A stretch of DNA of 64,000 nucleotides from Ectopseudomonas chengduensis (lineage in GTDB: Bacteria; Pseudomonadota; Gammaproteobacteria; Pseudomonadales; Pseudomonadaceae). Positions 60,891-64,000 of this stretch are shown here, piece by piece; the first letter of the stretch is position 1; the number at the start of each line of letters is the position of its first letter. The notes below the pieces were generated by a model, which made no database searches, had not been told where the DNA came from, and worked only from the letters and a program-made list of their open reading frames with translations. The position numbers and the translations under genes were made by a program. The DNA lies in the NCBI RefSeq assembly GCF_900102635.1, contig NZ_FMZQ01000014.1, positions 104,558 through 168,557 of the forward strand, in the 5' to 3' direction.

Positions 60891-63038
60891 TTAACCGAAG
60901 AACTTCTGGCCCTTGGCGGCCATTTCGCGAAGTTTTGCGGTCGGGTGGTACAGGGCGCCCAGCTCGGCATACTTGTCAGCCAGGGCGACGAATTCAGCAA
61001 CACCGATGGAATCGATGTAGCGCAGCGCACCGCCACGGAAGGGAGGGAAGCCGATACCGTAGATCAGGCCCATGTCGGCCTCGGCTGCGGTGTCGACGAT
61101 GCCGTCTTCCAGGCAACGAACGGTTTCCATGCACAGCGGGATCATCATGAAGTTGATGATGTCCTCGTCGGTGACTTCACGCTCTTCGACTACGATGGAC
61201 TTGAGCAGCTCGTAAGCAGCCGGGTCGGTGACCTTCTTCGGCTTGCCGCGCTTGTCGGTCTCGTAGGCATAGAAGCCCTTGCCGTTCTTCTGACCCAGGC
61301 GATTGGCGTCGTACATCACGTCGACGGCAGTCTTGCCTTCGACAGCCATACGATCCGGGAAGCCTTCGGCCATCACGTCACGGCCGTGGTGGCCGGTGTC
61401 GATGCCGACCACGTCGGAGAGGTAAGCCGGGCCCATGGGCCAGCCGAACTTCTCCATCACCTTGTCGATACGCACGAAGTCGACGCCGAAGCCCAGGAGC
61501 TTGGAGAAGCCGCCGAAGTACGGGAACAGTACGCGGTTGACCAGGAAGCCGGGACAATCGTTGACCACGATCGGGTTCTTGCCCATCTTCTTGGCGTAGG
61601 CAACGGTGGTGGCCACGGCCACTTCGCTGGACTTCTCGCCACGGATGACTTCCACCAGCGGCATCATGTGCACCGGGTTGAAGAAGTGCATGCCGACGAA
61701 GTTTTCCGGACGCTTGAGCGCCTGGGCCAGCAGGGAGATGGAGATGGTCGAGGTGTTGGAGGCCAGGATGGCGTCTTCACGCACCGCATCTTCCACCTCG
61801 GCCAGCACGATTTGCTTGACCTTGGGGTTCTCGACCACGGCTTCGACGACGATGTCGACGTTGCCGAAATCGCCGTAGGACATGGTCGGACGGATGGCGT
61901 TGAGGGCTTCGGCCATCTTCGCCGGGGTCATGCGGCCTTTCTCGACGCGCTTGCCGAGCAGCTTGGAAGCCTCGTTCAAGCCCATCTGGATACCCTCTTC
62001 ACGGATATCCTTCATCAGGATCGGGGTGCCCTTGGAGGCCGACTGATAGGCGATGCCGCCACCCATGATGCCGGCGCCGAGTACGGCGGCCAGTTTCACG
62101 TCGCGAGCGATCTCGTCGTGGTGCTTGGCTTTCTTCTTCAGTTCCTGATCGTTGAGGAACAGACCAATCAGGCTCTCGGCAACCGAGGTCTTGGCCAGCT
62201 TGACGAAGCCGGTGGCCTCGACTTCCAGCGCCTTGTCACGACCGAAGTTGGCGGCTTTCTGAATGGTCTTGATCGCCTCGACCGGAGCCGGGTAGTTCGG
62301 GCCGGCCTGGCCAGCGACGAAGCCCTTGGCGGTCTCGAAGCACATCATCTGCTCGATGGCGTTGAGCTTGAGCTTTTCCAGCTTGGGCTGACGCTTGGCC
62401 TTGTAGTCCAGCTCACCGGAGATGGCGCGCTTGACCAGATCGAGAGCGGCGGCCTGCAGCTTGTCTGCACTGACCACGGCATCGACGGCGCCCACTTTCA
62501 GGGCGTCTTCGGCACGGTTTTCCTTGCCCGAAGCGATCCACTCCACGGCGTTGTCGGTACCGATCACACGCGGCAGGCGCACGGTGCCGCCGAAGCCCGG
62601 GTAGATGCCCAGTTTGACTTCCGGCAGGCCGATCTTGGCACTGGCGCTCATCACGCGATAGTCGGCGGCCAGGCACATCTCGAAACCGCCACCCAGGGCG
62701 ATGCCGTTGATGGCGACGACGGTCGGCACGGCGAGGTCTTCGAAATCACTGAAGATCTTGTTGGCTTCCAGGTTGCCAGCCACCAGCTCTGCGTCGGGCA
62801 GTTTGAAGTTGTCGACGAACTCGGTGATATCGGCGCCGACGATGAACACGTCCTTGCCACTGGTGACAATCACGCCCTTGATCGAACCGTCAGCCTTGAT
62901 CGCGTCGACGGAGGCGCGCAGCTCGTTGAGGGTAAGACGGTTGAATTTGTTGACGGACTCACCCTTGAGGTCGAACTTCAATTCGACGATGCCGCTCTCA
63001 AGAGCCTTAACCGTGATGGCTTTACCTTCGTAAATCAT
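60891..63038 (-). CDS. fadB: Fatty-acid-oxidation complex alpha subunit FadB
   Basis: A 715-residue multifunctional enzyme: enoyl-CoA hydratase/isomerase (about 1-190, ALGGGFEMCLAADYR and KLGIYPGFGGTVRLPR), and 3-hydroxyacyl-CoA dehydrogenase (about 310-715, AVLGAGIMGGGIAY, HFFNPVHMMPLVEVI). Length matches the family exactly. ATG 63038 gives MIYEGKAITVKAL, the FadB start; the frame is open upstream to 63170. It opens the fadBA operon. Confidence 0.97.
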   Translation of the reverse strand: MIYEGKAITVKALESGIVELKFDLKGESVNKFNRLTLNELRASVDAIKADGSIKGVIVTSGKDVFIVGADITEFVDNFKLPDAELVAGNLEANKIFSDFEDLAVPTVVAINGIALGGGFEMCLAADYRVMSASAKIGLPEVKLGIYPGFGGTVRLPRVIGTDNAVEWIASGKENRAEDALKVGAVDAVVSADKLQAAALDLVKRAISGELDYKAKRQPKLEKLKLNAIEQMMCFETAKGFVAGQAGPNYPAPVEAIKTIQKAANFGRDKALEVEATGFVKLAKTSVAESLIGLFLNDQELKKKAKHHDEIARDVKLAAVLGAGIMGGGIAYQSASKGTPILMKDIREEGIQMGLNEASKLLGKRVEKGRMTPAKMAEALNAIRPTMSYGDFGNVDIVVEAVVENPKVKQIVLAEVEDAVREDAILASNTSTISISLLAQALKRPENFVGMHFFNPVHMMPLVEVIRGEKSSEVAVATTVAYAKKMGKNPIVVNDCPGFLVNRVLFPYFGGFSKLLGFGVDFVRIDKVMEKFGWPMGPAYLSDVVGIDTGHHGRDVMAEGFPDRMAVEGKTAVDVMYDANRLGQKNGKGFYAYETDKRGKPKKVTDPAAYELLKSIVVEEREVTDEDIINFMMIPLCMETVRCLEDGIVDTAAEADMGLIYGIGFPPFRGGALRYIDSIGVAEFVALADKYAELGALYHPTAKLREMAAKGQKFFG

Positions 63039-63507
63039 CAACTGATCTCCACGGTATGGAAGCTGAACAGTACACATCGGAGCCAACCGGCAGGCCAGCC
63101 CGCGGCAGCGCCGCACGAGCATAGCCCCAATCGGTACGACACACCCACCGACGCGATATTCGGGCTGCATATGGCGCGCCTAACAAGGCAAACGCTCAAT
63201 TCATACGCCCGTTTGATTTGGGTGTGCACACCTTCACGGAAAAGCCTGCACTTGTCAATTGGCCTCTTTTCGTCGATTTCCCGACGATTTCTGCAGGCCT
63301 GGTCATTCGTGGCTTCCAGCCGGCTCCGATAAACAGCGTCAATAACGCACCATTGCGAGGGTTTTCCTGCTTGGTATAGACACGCCGAGGCGCCTAGCCA
63401 AATCGCCCCGCTGCGGGTACAGTCGTCTCACTTTCAGCTGGCACAGCGCCACCTGAGGGCAATACAAAAACAAATCGAGCCCCACGATGGGCCACACGGA
63501 GTCGCCA
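63039..63507. promoter_or_regulatory. Divergent control region of fadBA and the plus-strand gene
   Basis: 469 bp without a gene. Rightward sigma-70 promoter: TTGCGA (63353-63358), 16-nt spacer, TATAGA (63375-63380). On the fadB side two symmetric sequences stand out: half-sites CAAACG (63189-63194) and CGTTTG (63210-63215) with a 15-nt spacer, and the perfect palindrome GGTGTGCACACC (63221-63232). The half-sites match the arms of PsrA boxes but are too far apart for the usual site. A candidate leftward -10 (TATGAA, 63205-63200) lies between them. Confidence 0.5.
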
Positions 63508-64000
63508 ATGTCGAGCCGCCGTTCGCTTGCATTTCCCCTGAGCGCCCTGCTCCTTTTCGTCTTCACGTCGCTCTCCTCCTCCTTGCTCAGCGCTGCGCCA
63601 GCCGATGATCTGCTGCGTCTGCACCAGCTGCGCCTGGCAACCCAGAAAAGTCTGGGCGACTTCTACATGTATAACGGCATGGAAGGCGATCAGCGCTACG
63701 CGCGAATGATTGGCGAGTCCCTTCAGGAAGGCCAAGCGCACCTGGACGGCCTGGGCGAAATGCCCGGCGATGCAAGCAAGGCGCTACGCGCGCAGCTGCA
63801 AACCAATTGGCAAAGTTACCGCAGCGGGCTCCAGGCACTGATGGAAGCCATGCGCAGCCAGGGTTTCACCGACCTGCAACCCGTCGCCGATCTGGCTGAG
63901 AACAACCAACGCATCATGGCCATTGGTCAGGAGCTGTATCAGAAGATTCAGCAAGAAAGCGGTTTCAGCGTACCGCAGCTGACGCAGAAGAGCCGTGAGC
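63508..64000 (+). CDS. Secreted protein of unknown function (3' end beyond window)
   Basis: Partial: 164 codons and the frame stays open to the edge. A Sec signal peptide (about residues 1-29, LSALLLFVFTSLSSSLLSAAPA) is followed by a helical, Gln/Leu-rich mature part (LLRLHQLRLATQKSLGDFYMYNGMEGDQRY...). No family motif is recognised; it looks like an all-helical periplasmic domain such as those that precede sensors. The ATG at 63508 has GGAG 6 nt upstream and is preferred over an in-frame ATG at 63487. It is divergent from fadB. Confidence 0.72.
   Translation, partial: MSSRRSLAFPLSALLLFVFTSLSSSLLSAAPADDLLRLHQLRLATQKSLGDFYMYNGMEGDQRYARMIGESLQEGQAHLDGLGEMPGDASKALRAQLQTNWQSYRSGLQALMEAMRSQGFTDLQPVADLAENNQRIMAIGQELYQKIQQESGFSVPQLTQKSRE

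Noticed and set aside
59715..63332. Open frame of 1205 codons on the plus strand opposite fadA and fadB
   Set aside because: It is the antisense of two certain genes, gives a His/Asp/Val-rich composition without domains, and arises from GC-rich third positions.
1..64000. tRNA, rRNA, prophage, insertion sequence or CRISPR-Cas content
   Set aside because: I saw no cloverleaf-like sequence with a T-loop, no transposase or phage protein and no regularly spaced repeat array in the window.
1..64000. A novel defence or biosynthetic system
   Set aside because: Almost all space is filled by recognised core genes in conserved order; no cluster of unknown genes is present, so a claim of a new system would not be supported.

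Overview
The window is Pseudomonas chromosome. The evidence is the gene content and gene order: from about 6000 to the right end the series tatD-pilZ-holB-tmk-mltG-pabC-fabF-acpP-fabG-fabD-plsX-rpmF-yceD / yceF / sppA-HAD-rluC / rne / murB-ptp-kdsB-ycaR-lpxK-exbD-exbB / comEC / lolCDE / PilZ / sthA / nqrABCDEF-apbE-nqrM / gap / mfd / nagZ-LDT-psrA / lexA-sulA / topA / fadBA follows, as I remember it, the PA2959-PA3015 block of P. aeruginosa PAO1. GC is high and most genes sit in tight minus-strand operons. The palindromic repeat built on GTAGCCCGGATGCAATCCGG and the Na+-NQR/ACR3 content would fit the P. mendocina/oleovorans group, but the species is an inference.

Region by region. 1-2841 is an arsenic island: arsH (cut by the left edge) and a fused arsenate reductase-ArsR gene on the minus strand, with the arsenite exporter gene acr3 and a small secreted protein gene divergent on the plus strand. 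3030-5910 holds a lone moaA, a TetR regulator and a class V aminotransferase; this trio does not belong next to tatD in PAO1, so a synteny junction lies near 5950. 6000-6120 is very probably the RpoS-dependent small RNA RgsA, followed by a REP-type palindrome. 6219-16481 is the long fatty-acid/lipid operon. 17219-19827 is rluC-HAD-sppA. 20407-23463 is RNase E behind a leader of about 500 nt. 23592-30403 is cell-wall and LPS precursor synthesis (murB, kdsB, lpxK), an ExbB/ExbD pair and the ComEC DNA-uptake channel. 31095-34292 is lolCDE (lipoprotein release). 34586-36196 carries a PilZ-domain protein, a small periplasmic protein and a glycerophosphodiesterase. 36484-46858 is redox energy metabolism: soluble transhydrogenase, the sodium-pumping NADH:quinone oxidoreductase with its two maturation factors (ApbE, NqrM), and an extended GAPDH. 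46990-55491 is DNA repair and stress (mfd, lexA, sulA) plus nagZ, an L,D-transpeptidase and the fatty-acid sensor PsrA. 55552-63038 holds small conserved proteins, topA and the fadBA beta-oxidation operon. A secreted protein of unknown role runs off the right edge.

The genes cooperate around envelope and lipid homeostasis: fatty acid synthesis (fab, acpP, plsX), LPS (kdsB, lpxK), lipoprotein export (lolCDE), peptidoglycan (murB, nagZ, mltG, LDT), and fatty-acid degradation (fadBA) under the likely control of PsrA, which is encoded in the same window. I found no tRNA or rRNA gene, CRISPR array, prophage, insertion sequence or obvious novel defence system. The most unusual items are the ArsC-ArsR fusion with its shared operator region, a MITE-like intergenic element of about 130 bp in front of topA, and several unassigned palindromes in the nqr and fadBA promoter regions.
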